Shown: piece by piece, positions 48,810-56,719 of the stretch
How positions within the stretch are numbered: the stretch's first letter is position 1
Layout: each line of letters begins with the position of its first letter
DNA from: DATKDF01 sp963752045
Lineage (GTDB): Bacteria; Acidobacteriota; Vicinamibacteria; Vicinamibacterales; SCN-69-37
Assembly: GCA_963752045.1 (NCBI GenBank)
Contig: CAVVWN010000003.1
Span: 62,001-126,000, forward strand
Direction: 5' to 3'
Length of the DNA stretch: 64,000 bases
Notes under the pieces: generated by a model
The model's input: the letters and a program-made list of their open reading frames with translations, nothing else
What the model was told of the DNA's origin: nothing
Database searches by the model: none
Translations under genes and position numbers: made by a program

Positions 48810-50405
48810 CTAGATCCTGGGTCCGGCGGCCTTGACGGCCGGTGAGGCCGTCGCTTCGAACGACCGGAAATTGTCGACGAACATCTGTGCGAGCTTCTTC
48901 GCCTGGGTGTCGTACGCCGCCTGATCCGACCAGGTCTTTCGCGGCGTCAGCACGTCAGCCGGCACACCCGGGCAGCTCTTTGGCACCGGAAGGTTGAAGA
49001 TCGGATCCACGTCGACGCCAACGCCCTCGAGCTTGCCGTCGAGCGCGGCCGAGATCATGGCCCGCGTGTGCGCGATCTTCATCCGCGAGCCGACGCCGTA
49101 CGGCCCGCCGGTCCATCCGGTGTTGACGAGCCAGACTTTGACGTCGTGTCCGGCAATCCGTTCGCCGAGTAGCCTCGCGTACACGTTGGGCTCCCAGACC
49201 ATGAATGGCGCCCCGAAACAGGTGCTGAACGTCGCCTTCGGCTCGGTCACGCCACGCTCGGTGCCGGCCACCTTCGCCGTGTATCCAGAGAGAAAGTGAT
49301 ACATGGCCGCCTCCGGCGAGAGCCGCGCGATGGGCGGCAGGACGCCGAACGCGTCAGCCGTCAGCATGACGACGTTGCGCGGATGGCCGCCCTGTCCCGA
49401 CGGCACCGAGTTCTCGATGTAGCTGAGCGGGTAAGCGCCCCGCGTGTTCTCGGTGAGCGCGTCATCGTCGAGGTGCAGCTCGCGTGTGACCGGATCGAAC
49501 ATGACGTTCTCGAGGATGGTCCCGAACTTCTTCGTCGTCGCGTAGATCTGCGGCTCGGCTTCGGCCGAGAGGCGAATCATCTTCGCGTAACATCCGCCCT
49601 CGAAATTGAAGACGCCGTGGCTGCTCCAGCCGTGCTCGTCATCGCCGATGAGTTGCCGGGCAGGATCGCTCGAGAGCGTCGTCTTCCCCGTGCCCGACAA
49701 TCCGAAGAACAGCGCCACGTCGCCACCCGGGCCGATGTTGGCCGAACAGTGCATCGGCATCACGTCGCGCAGCGGCAGGAGGTAGTTCATGACGGTGAAG
49801 ATCGACTTCTTGATCTCTCCCGCGTAATTGGTGCCGCCAATGAGGACGAGCCGCTTGGCGAAATTGAGCAGGATGAAGACTTCCGAATTGGTGTGGTCTT
49901 CCGACGCGACGGCATTGAAGCTCGGCGCGTCGATCACGGTGAACTGCGGCTCGTGGGCCAGCTGCCTGGCCGGGTCGTTCTCGGGGATGAACAGGTGGTG
50001 CGCGAACAGGCTGTGCCAGGCGCGCTCGGTGATGACCCGGATGGGCAGACGGTAGGCCGGATCGGCGCCGGCCCAGCAGTCCTGCACGAACAGCTCGCGT
50101 CCCTTGAGGAAGGCCGCCATCCGCCGATGCAGGTGGTCGAACGATGCGGCGTCGATCGGCCGGTTCACCTTCCCCCAGGCCACATGCTGCTCGCTCGAGG
50201 GCTCTCGCACGATGAACTTGTCGTTCGGCGACCGGCCGGTGTGCTGGCCGGTGCGGCAGACGAGCGGCCCGCCGGCAGCGATGATGCCCTCGCGGCGCCT
50301 CACCGCCTCCTCGTACAGCAGGCCGACGCCCGAATTCCAGTGGACGTGTGCCGACCCGTCGATTCCGACGGCCTCGAGCCCGACCTTTCGCACACCTTGA
50401 GACAT
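48810..50405 (-). CDS. pckA: Phosphoenolpyruvate carboxykinase (ATP)
   Basis: A 531-residue enzyme that makes phosphoenolpyruvate from oxaloacetate for gluconeogenesis. Signature elements are CRTGQHTGRSPNDKFIVRE, GGTNYAGEIKKSIFTVMNYL, the kinase loop FGLSGTGKTTLSSDP, DDEHGWSS and NTGWTGGPYGVGSRMKI. Length and order are normal. The 152 bases upstream hold no gene; a G/C-rich hairpin at 50477-50491 lies there. Confidence 0.98.
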   Translation of the reverse strand: MSQGVRKVGLEAVGIDGSAHVHWNSGVGLLYEEAVRRREGIIAAGGPLVCRTGQHTGRSPNDKFIVREPSSEQHVAWGKVNRPIDAASFDHLHRRMAAFLKGRELFVQDCWAGADPAYRLPIRVITERAWHSLFAHHLFIPENDPARQLAHEPQFTVIDAPSFNAVASEDHTNSEVFILLNFAKRLVLIGGTNYAGEIKKSIFTVMNYLLPLRDVMPMHCSANIGPGGDVALFFGLSGTGKTTLSSDPARQLIGDDEHGWSSHGVFNFEGGCYAKMIRLSAEAEPQIYATTKKFGTILENVMFDPVTRELHLDDDALTENTRGAYPLSYIENSVPSGQGGHPRNVVMLTADAFGVLPPIARLSPEAAMYHFLSGYTAKVAGTERGVTEPKATFSTCFGAPFMVWEPNVYARLLGERIAGHDVKVWLVNTGWTGGPYGVGSRMKIAHTRAMISAALDGKLEGVGVDVDPIFNLPVPKSCPGVPADVLTPRKTWSDQAAYDTQAKKLAQMFVDNFRSFEATASPAVKAAGPRI

Positions 50406-50557
50406 GCAGGAGACTCCTTCAACCTGAATAAACGGCCAATTCTACAGCGGTTTGCAGTTCTCTGTAGCGGCACGGTGGGGGGACCTCCCCCGGGGCATAT
50501 TCCGGCCGGGACTGCTACACTGGCTCACGTAAACGCTTGAAAACCCGGATCGTATCC

Positions 50558-51232
50558 ATGACAGGACCCGAGACACCGCCCCTTTCGACCCGCGAGGCCG
50601 ACGCCAGGGTTGCGGTGGATGTCAAGGCGCTCCAGGCAGTCGGACGGACCGACGCGGCCCGTGAGCGCTTCTCGGAACTGGTCGGGAGACACCAGCGTCG
50701 GGCCGCGCGCATCGCCTTTCACTACCTGCGCGAGGCCGCCGACGCTGACGAGGCCGTGCAGGATGCCTTCGTGAAGGCCTATCTGCACATCGGGACGTTT
50801 CGAGAGGAGTTGCCGTTCGAGGTCTGGTTCACGCGCATCCTGATCAATGGATGCCTCGACCGCCTCAAGGCACGACGCCGGCGCGAACGCTGGCTGGCAC
50901 CACCGCCGCTCGACCCGTCAGGGGTGGAGCGGAATCCGGCTGATTACCTCCCGTCAAGGGGGCCCAGCCCGGAAGATCAGGTGCTGTCGAACGAGCGGCG
51001 TCGCCAGGTGATGGCGGCCCTGAGCCATTTGCCGGAACGACAACGGATGGTGTTCATGTTGAGTCATTTCGAGGGCCGGTCGTCACGCGAGGTCAGTGCC
51101 ATGACGGGCCTGAACGAGTCGACGGTCAGAGTGCACCTGTTCCGCGCCATCCGGCGCCTCCGTGTCCTGCTCTCGAAGGATCCGGCCGTCGCCAGCCGGG
51201 TCACGAGGAGGTCGAGCCATGCGAATCGTTGA
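50558..51232 (+). CDS. ECF-type RNA polymerase sigma factor (RpoE-like)
   Basis: A 224-residue sigma-70 family factor. Region 2 has ERFSELVGRHQRRAARIAFH and EAADADEAVQDAFVKAYLHI, and region 4 has LSHLPERQRMVFMLSHFEGR and the helix-turn-helix AMTGLNESTVRVHLFRAIRR. The ATG at 50558 is used; a TTG at 50537 is in frame. A TACACT at 50516-50521 may be the -10 box. It overlaps the zinc anti-sigma gene by 14 bases, the classic sigma/anti-sigma arrangement. Confidence 0.9.
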   Translation: MTGPETPPLSTREADARVAVDVKALQAVGRTDAARERFSELVGRHQRRAARIAFHYLREAADADEAVQDAFVKAYLHIGTFREELPFEVWFTRILINGCLDRLKARRRRERWLAPPPLDPSGVERNPADYLPSRGPSPEDQVLSNERRRQVMAALSHLPERQRMVFMLSHFEGRSSREVSAMTGLNESTVRVHLFRAIRRLRVLLSKDPAVASRVTRRSSHANR

Positions 51233-51806
51233 CGCTGTCTTTCGCAACGGGCATCTGTCGGAGCAGTCTCTGGCAGAGGCGCTGCTCACCGGCGACCGCC
51301 CGGCACACCTCGACCGCTGTGATGTCTGCGCCGAACGCGCCATCGAGATGGGCCGGTGGCTCGACCAGATTCGCTCGATAGCCGCCGAAGAGGCCGCTGC
51401 CGCCTTCCCGCCCGAGCGACTGGCCATCCAGCACGCGCAGATCCTGCGCCGCCTGGAGCAGATGGACCAGCCCGCGAGGGTCATCAGCTTCCCGAGCCAG
51501 TACCGGCTCGAAACGCCGGCCGCCCACGCGAGGCGGGTGTCCCCGGCCTGGGTGGGCGTGGCGGCCGCCGCAGGACTCGTGCTTGGCGTCATCGGCGGCC
51601 AGATCACGGCCCGGATGGACGAAGGTGGCGCCCTCACGACCGCCGAGCGGACCGCGCCGGAACAGCCGGCGCTCGGCCCATCCGCGCCGTCGATCTTCGA
51701 TTTCGACCTCGAGAACACGTCGCTGCGCGGCACCCCGGCGGGCGTCCTTGACGAGATGACGCCCCGCGCCATCGACGGGCTGGTCTCGGCCCGGGCGGGC
51801 GGGTAA
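51219..51806 (+). CDS. Zinc-finger anti-sigma factor, single-pass membrane protein
   Basis: A 195-residue protein. The zinc-binding anti-sigma motif is His30-Leu-Asp-Arg-Cys34-Asp-Val-Cys37, which matches HxxxCxxC. One membrane segment follows (VSPAWVGVAAAAGLVLGVIG, about 109-128) and a periplasmic tail. Such ZAS proteins hold their ECF sigma factor until redox or envelope stress releases it. It is coupled by overlap to the sigma gene just upstream. Confidence 0.83.
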   Translation: MRIVDAVFRNGHLSEQSLAEALLTGDRPAHLDRCDVCAERAIEMGRWLDQIRSIAAEEAAAAFPPERLAIQHAQILRRLEQMDQPARVISFPSQYRLETPAAHARRVSPAWVGVAAAAGLVLGVIGGQITARMDEGGALTTAERTAPEQPALGPSAPSIFDFDLENTSLRGTPAGVLDEMTPRAIDGLVSARAGG

Positions 51807-51831
51807 CGGCCTGAACTGGGCCGAAAACCGC

Positions 51832-51837
51832 TACAAT
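51832..51837 (+). promoter_or_regulatory. Possible -10 box (TACAAT) upstream of ispH
   Basis: TACAAT lies 41 bases before the ispH ATG, directly after the anti-sigma stop at 51806. No convincing -35 is visible (GCCTGA at the expected distance). It could give ispH expression independent of the sigma pair. Confidence 0.35.
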
Positions 51838-51878
51838 GACCGGATGCCGTTTCGGTCAATAGAGGCCGCGGCCACCTG

Positions 51879-53105
51879 ATGCCGCCGATCATCTTCCGCA
51901 AGGGCCTCGACCTGAAGGCCGCTGTCGCCGACCAGCTCGCCACCGCGTACCACAGTGCGGTCGTCGATGAGATTCGTGCGGCCGGATTCGTCTGGCGGCA
52001 CGGCCGGCTGACCATCCATCTGGCCCGGGAGTTTGGCTTCTGCTACGGCGTCGACCGGGCCGTCGACTACGCGTACCAGACCCGCAGGAAGTTCCCGGCC
52101 AAGCGGGTCTTCCTGACGGGCGAGATCATCCACAATCCCCACGTCAACGACCAACTGCGGGCCCAGGGCATCCGTCTGCTCACCGATCCGGGGGAAGATC
52201 GCTCAACGCTCGGCCCGGACGACGTCGTCATCCTGCCGGCGTTTGGCGTCTCGGTCGGCGACCTGGCCCGCCTCGACGAGCAAGGCTGCACCCTGGTCGA
52301 CACCACCTGCGGGTCCGTGCTGAACGTCTGGAAGAACGTCCGGCGGTACGCGAGCGAAGGCTTCACGTCCGTCATTCACGGCAAGGTCACGCACGAAGAG
52401 ACGCGCGCCACGGCGTCGCAGGCCACTCAGTATCCCGGCGGGCATTTCCTCGTGGTACGAGACGAAGACGAAGCCCGCGTCGCCTGCGAGTTCATCCGGA
52501 ACGGAGGCGATTCCGCTGACTTCATCCGGACGTTCGGGGAGGGCCTCTCCCCCGGCTTCGACCCCGCGCGCCACCTCGAGCGAATCGGCTGTGCGAACCA
52601 GACGACCATGCTCATGGCCGAGTCGCTGCTCATCGGGGAGATGTTCCGCCAGGCCATGGCCGACCGCTACGGGCCCGGCGAACTGCCCGATCGTTTTCGG
52701 GCCTTCGACACGATCTGCAGTGCCACCCAGGAGCGCCAGGACGCCATCGTGCAGTTGCTCGACGAGCACGACCTCGACCTGATGGTCGTGATCGGCGGCT
52801 ACAACAGCTCGAATACCTGCAATCTGGCCCGGATGAGCGCCGAGCGGGTGCCGACCTACCACATCGCCGAACCGGCCTGTCTGGTCTCGCCGGACGAAAT
52901 CCGGCATCGGCCGATAGGCCTGCCTTCGACCACCCAGGTGCCCGAAGCCACGTCGGCCGGGTGGCTGCCGACCGGCCGGCTGCGGGTCGGTCTGACGGCG
53001 GGCGCCTCGACGCCGAACAACGCGGTTGGCCAGGTCGTCGAACGACTGGGGATGCTGTCCGAGGGGGTGCCGAGGCAGCCGGGTGCGGCAAACGGAGGCG
53101 CCTAG
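51879..53105 (+). CDS. ispH: 4-hydroxy-3-methylbut-2-enyl diphosphate reductase
   Basis: A 408-residue [4Fe-4S] reductase for the last step of the MEP isoprenoid pathway. Three cluster Cys are visible, in FGFCYGVDRAVDYA, VDTTCGSVLNVWKNV and YNSSNTCNLARM. HGKVTHEETRATASQ holds the catalytic Glu, and NQTTMLMAESLLIGEM and AGASTPNNAV follow. It is about 90 residues longer than E. coli IspH, like the cyanobacterial and plant type, with an N-terminal extension of about 45 residues. No other MEP gene is near. Confidence 0.95.
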   Translation: MPPIIFRKGLDLKAAVADQLATAYHSAVVDEIRAAGFVWRHGRLTIHLAREFGFCYGVDRAVDYAYQTRRKFPAKRVFLTGEIIHNPHVNDQLRAQGIRLLTDPGEDRSTLGPDDVVILPAFGVSVGDLARLDEQGCTLVDTTCGSVLNVWKNVRRYASEGFTSVIHGKVTHEETRATASQATQYPGGHFLVVRDEDEARVACEFIRNGGDSADFIRTFGEGLSPGFDPARHLERIGCANQTTMLMAESLLIGEMFRQAMADRYGPGELPDRFRAFDTICSATQERQDAIVQLLDEHDLDLMVVIGGYNSSNTCNLARMSAERVPTYHIAEPACLVSPDEIRHRPIGLPSTTQVPEATSAGWLPTGRLRVGLTAGASTPNNAVGQVVERLGMLSEGVPRQPGAANGGA

Positions 53106-53193
53106 GCGGGCGGGCCGGACGATGCGTGGCGGGGGCGTAAACGGCCAGACCGAGACAAACGTAAGTCATAGCGTGATAGACAGTAAGCTCTCG

Positions 53194-53769
53194 ATGCACG
53201 GAAAGGTGCTGCTCGGCGTGACGTCCGTTGTCGTTTTGGTCACGGCAGCGTCAGGTGGCATGGGCCTGTGGGCTGACGAGTCGACCGCCACTCCCCTCGC
53301 GGCGGCAACGGCCGACGCGAGCCTGGAGCAGCGCGGAGGCTACGCGAGCTCGAGTCAGCGTGCGGGCCAGCCGCAACGCCAGCCGGCGCCCGACCCGCTG
53401 CCGCCCGCGCGATGGCCGTGGTGGCGGGACGCCGACGTCCAGCGCACCGTCGGGCTCTCTGCCGATCAGGTCCAGCGGCTCGACGCGATCGTGAAGGAAC
53501 GCGAGGAGGCCCTGGCGCCCTTCATCGCCGAATGGCGCCGGCAGCTCGAAGTGCTCAACCAGATGGCCCGCGAGCGGCAAGTGAGCATCGAGGAATTCTC
53601 GATCCAGGCGTCACGGGTGGATTCGCTCTACACGAAGCTCACCGAGAGCCGCACGATCATGCTGTACCGCATGTCGCGCGAGCTGAGTGACGAGCAGTAC
53701 GCGAAGCTTCAGGAGGTCCGTGATCGACGTTCGCGCGGTGGCAACCGCGGGAGCCTGCCGAACCGGTAG
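53194..53769 (+). CDS. Spy-like periplasmic helical protein
   Basis: A 191-residue protein with a signal peptide (VLLGVTSVVVLVTAASGGMG), a Pro/Gln-rich linker and a helical domain (VGLSADQVQRLDAIVKEREE, LAPFIAEWRRQLEVLNQMA, EEFSIQASRVDSLYTKLTES). It resembles Spy/CpxP or metal-sensor (CnrX/ZraP) proteins, which act as periplasmic chaperones or stress sensors. The ATG at 53194 is used; a GTG at 53173 is in frame. It stands just before the TolC efflux locus and after an envelope-type ECF pair. Confidence 0.72.
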   Translation: MHGKVLLGVTSVVVLVTAASGGMGLWADESTATPLAAATADASLEQRGGYASSSQRAGQPQRQPAPDPLPPARWPWWRDADVQRTVGLSADQVQRLDAIVKEREEALAPFIAEWRRQLEVLNQMARERQVSIEEFSIQASRVDSLYTKLTESRTIMLYRMSRELSDEQYAKLQEVRDRRSRGGNRGSLPNR

Positions 53770-53833
53770 TCCTCGACAACGAACCGGCCGGGCCGAGGTC
53801 AGCATCGGCGGCCACGATGGGAGTAGAGGCGCA

Positions 53834-55387
53834 ATGAACAACACTCTGCGGAGCGTGAAGGTATGGGCAGCGACGGCTTCGGCCGTCCTTCTGGCGTCGG
53901 GAGCCGCGGCGCAGCAGGCGACCGGGCAGGCCGGCGCGCAGACCGGGGCCACCCGGTACGTCGTCGGGCAGGCGAAGCCGCCGGAGGTGCCGGGGGCGAG
54001 CGTCCGAAACATGACGCTCGAAGACGCCTATGCCGTCGCCCTCGAGAACAACCTCGAGCTCAAGGTGGCGCGCATGAACCCGCAGGGCGTCGACTACCAG
54101 TTGCAGAGCGCGCGCGCGGCGTTCACGCCGAGGTTGAACGGCTCGTACTGGTACAACAACTCGACCACCACCAGCAACTTCTCGCTCGATGGCGTCTCGT
54201 CGGTGAGCACGCTCAACCAGAGCGGCAACACGTCTCTGGCGCAGACGCTGCCCTGGTACGGCGGCACGATGAGCCTCAACTTCAACAACGCGCGCAGCTC
54301 GAGCAACCAGATTACCAACCGCTTCAACCCGAGCTTCACGACGTCGCTGAACTTCTCCTACACGCAGCCGCTCCTCGAGGGGTTCAAGATCGACACGACC
54401 CGCAACCAGGTGCGCACGCTCCAGATCCAGCGCGAGGTCGTCGACCTGCAACTCGAGACGTCGATTGAGAACACGAGGGCGGCGGTCCGCCAGGCCTACT
54501 GGTCGCTGAAGGGCGCGATCGAACAGATCGAGATTCAGCGGCTCGCCCTCGAGCTCGCGCAACGCCAGTTCGAAGACAACAAGATCCGGGTCGAGATCGG
54601 CACGATGGCGCCCATCGAGACAACGACGTCCGAAACGCAGGTCGTCAACGCCGAACAGGCCCTGGTCAACGCCGAAATCAGCTGGCAGACGGCCGAGCTG
54701 GCCCTCAAGCGCCTGCTCGCGAGCGGTCCGGACGACGAGTTGTACCGGACGACCATCAACCCGGTGGACCTGCCGACCTATGAGGCGCCCACTGTCGACC
54801 CTGGCCCCACCGCCATGCGGTCGCTCGACCAGCGGCTCGACCTCATCCAGGCGCGGCGCAACATCGACATCAGCCGCCTGAACCTCGAGGTCTCGAAGAA
54901 CACGACCCTGCCGACGCTCGACGTGACCGGCGCCTACCGCCTGTCGGGCACGTCGGGTGGCTACGCCGACACGTGGACGTCGATTCGCTCGATCGACAAT
55001 CCGACGTGGAGCGCCTCCTTGAACTTCAGCTACCCGATCGGCATGAGGCAGGCGAAGGCCAACTACGCCCGGTCGCAGCTGCAGCTCGACCAGTCGCTCG
55101 CGTCGCTCAAGTCGCAGGAGCTCAGCGTGGCCAACGAGGTCTTCAACGCGGGCCTGACCGTGCAGAACACCTACAAGCAGCTGCAGGTGGCGATCAAGGC
55201 GGCCGAGGTGTCACAGCGGAACGCCGACGCCGAGCAGGTGCGGTTCGACGTCGGGCTCTCGAACAGCTACAACGTCGCGCTGGCGCTCAACAATCTCACG
55301 AGCGCGCGGCTGAGCGAGCTCAGCCGCACGATCGCGTACATCAACGCCGTCGCCGAGTTCGAGCGCGTGCAGCGGATCGGGCGTTAG
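53834..55387 (+). CDS. TolC-family outer membrane efflux protein
   Basis: A 517-residue outer-membrane channel. The signal peptide ends near AAAQQ (about residue 27). Two OEP repeats of long helices and strands are visible: LEDAYAVALENNLELKVARM and QTLPWYGGTMSLNFNNAR in the first half; LELAQRQFEDNKIRVEIGTM and LNFSYPIGMRQAKANYAR in the second. It is the first gene of the efflux operon and could serve both the RND and MacB-type pumps that follow. The next gene starts 34 bases downstream. Confidence 0.92.
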   Translation: MNNTLRSVKVWAATASAVLLASGAAAQQATGQAGAQTGATRYVVGQAKPPEVPGASVRNMTLEDAYAVALENNLELKVARMNPQGVDYQLQSARAAFTPRLNGSYWYNNSTTTSNFSLDGVSSVSTLNQSGNTSLAQTLPWYGGTMSLNFNNARSSSNQITNRFNPSFTTSLNFSYTQPLLEGFKIDTTRNQVRTLQIQREVVDLQLETSIENTRAAVRQAYWSLKGAIEQIEIQRLALELAQRQFEDNKIRVEIGTMAPIETTTSETQVVNAEQALVNAEISWQTAELALKRLLASGPDDELYRTTINPVDLPTYEAPTVDPGPTAMRSLDQRLDLIQARRNIDISRLNLEVSKNTTLPTLDVTGAYRLSGTSGGYADTWTSIRSIDNPTWSASLNFSYPIGMRQAKANYARSQLQLDQSLASLKSQELSVANEVFNAGLTVQNTYKQLQVAIKAAEVSQRNADAEQVRFDVGLSNSYNVALALNNLTSARLSELSRTIAYINAVAEFERVQRIGR

Positions 55388-55420
55388 TGTCACGTCTTCA
55401 CCGGTTCCCGAGCGCCACCC

Positions 55421-56684
55421 ATGCGTAGGGCTTTCGTCACGATGCTCGCTTGCTGCGGCGCTCGGCGCCGGGGCCTGGCTGTACTTCTCGCCCGGGGCCG
55501 CCCCGACGGCGGCCGCCGGCGCGGGTGCCGGCAGCGGGTCGTCGCCTCGCGGCATGGGCCGCGGTGGGCGCGCCCCGATGACGGTGGAACTGGCGCCCGT
55601 CGGCCGCCGCCCGCTCACCGACTACGTCACCGTCGTCGGCAATCTCATCGGCCTCGCCACCGTCGATGTCGTCCCACGAGTGGGCGGACGCATCGAGTCG
55701 ATCACGGTCCGCCTCGGCGATCGCGTGGGCCGGGGCCAGACCGTGGTGAAGATCGAGGACCGCGAGATCCGCGAGCAGATCAACCAGGCCGAGGCCAGCC
55801 TCGACGTCAGCAGAGCCAATGTCGCCAATCGGGAGAACGACGTGCGCGTCGCCGAACTGGCTCTCGAACGCGCAAAGACCAGCTTCGACAGGGGCATTGC
55901 GTCGCGGCAGAGCTGGGAAGACGCCGAGGCGCGGTACAGCGCTACCGTGTCGCAGCTGACGGTCTCGAAGGCGCAGCAGGCCCAGACCATGGCGCGGGTC
56001 GACGAGCTGAAGATCACCCTCTCGAACACGACCGTGCAGTCGCCCGTCGACGGCTTCGTCAGCCGGCGAAACCTCGACGCGGGCGCCTTCGCCAACGCAA
56101 ACACCGTGGTGCTCTCGGTCGTCGACATCAGCACCGTGCGGCTCATCGTGAACGTGGTCGAACGCGACTTCCGGCGCGTGACGCCCGGCGTGGCCGCCGA
56201 GGTCGAGGTGGACGCCTTTCCGGGCGAGAAGTTCTCGGGCACCGTCAGCCGCGTCGCTCCGGTCTTCGACCCGGCGACGCGCACGGCCACAATCGAGATC
56301 GAAGTTCCGAACCCGGGGTATCGATTGAAGCCCGGGATGTACGCGCGCGTGCGGCTGACGGTCGAGGAGCGCCTCGACGCGCTCACCGTACCGCGCAACG
56401 CCGTCGTCGACCAGAACGGGCAGCGGGGTGTCTTCGTGCCGGTCGAGGACTCGGCACGGTTCCAGCCGGTGACGACCGGCATCCAGACTGACGCGTTCAT
56501 CGAGATTCTCGACGGGCTCTCCGACGGGCAGCGCGTCGTCACGACGGGCGCCCTCGCGCTTCGAGAGGGCGACCGCATCGTCGTCGTCGAGCCGGGTCAG
56601 GGCCGTGGCGCGCCGGGCGCCGCCCAGCCGGCCGGCCGCGGCGGACGCGAGGGCGGCGGACCGCCGACAACGGGGCGCGGGTAG
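55421..56684 (+). CDS. RND periplasmic adaptor (membrane fusion protein), apparent frameshift near its N-terminus
   Basis: The body (from ATG 55554, 376 residues) is a HlyD/AcrA-type adaptor: VVGNLIGLATVDVVPRVGGR (lipoyl/barrel), a coiled-coil hairpin with QINQAEASLDVSRANVANRE and LALERAKTSFDRG, TVQSPVDGFVSRRNLDAG, and a C-terminal barrel. It lacks an anchor from that ATG. From ATG 55421 the first ten codons (MRRAFVTMLA) continue, after skipping one base (T at 55451), into AAALGAGAWLYFS and on into the body, giving a normal anchor. So a one-base insertion in the read or genome is likely. The tail is Gly/Arg-rich. It precedes the RND permease by 35 bases. Confidence 0.85.
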
Positions 56685-56719
56685 GCCGCACAGGGAATCC
56701 GAGCGGAGTTCACGCACAG

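Noticed and set aside
50477..50491. G/C hairpin upstream of the sigma gene as a terminator
   Set aside because: It has no T-run and lies between two divergent genes where no transcript should end; it may be a protein site or nothing.
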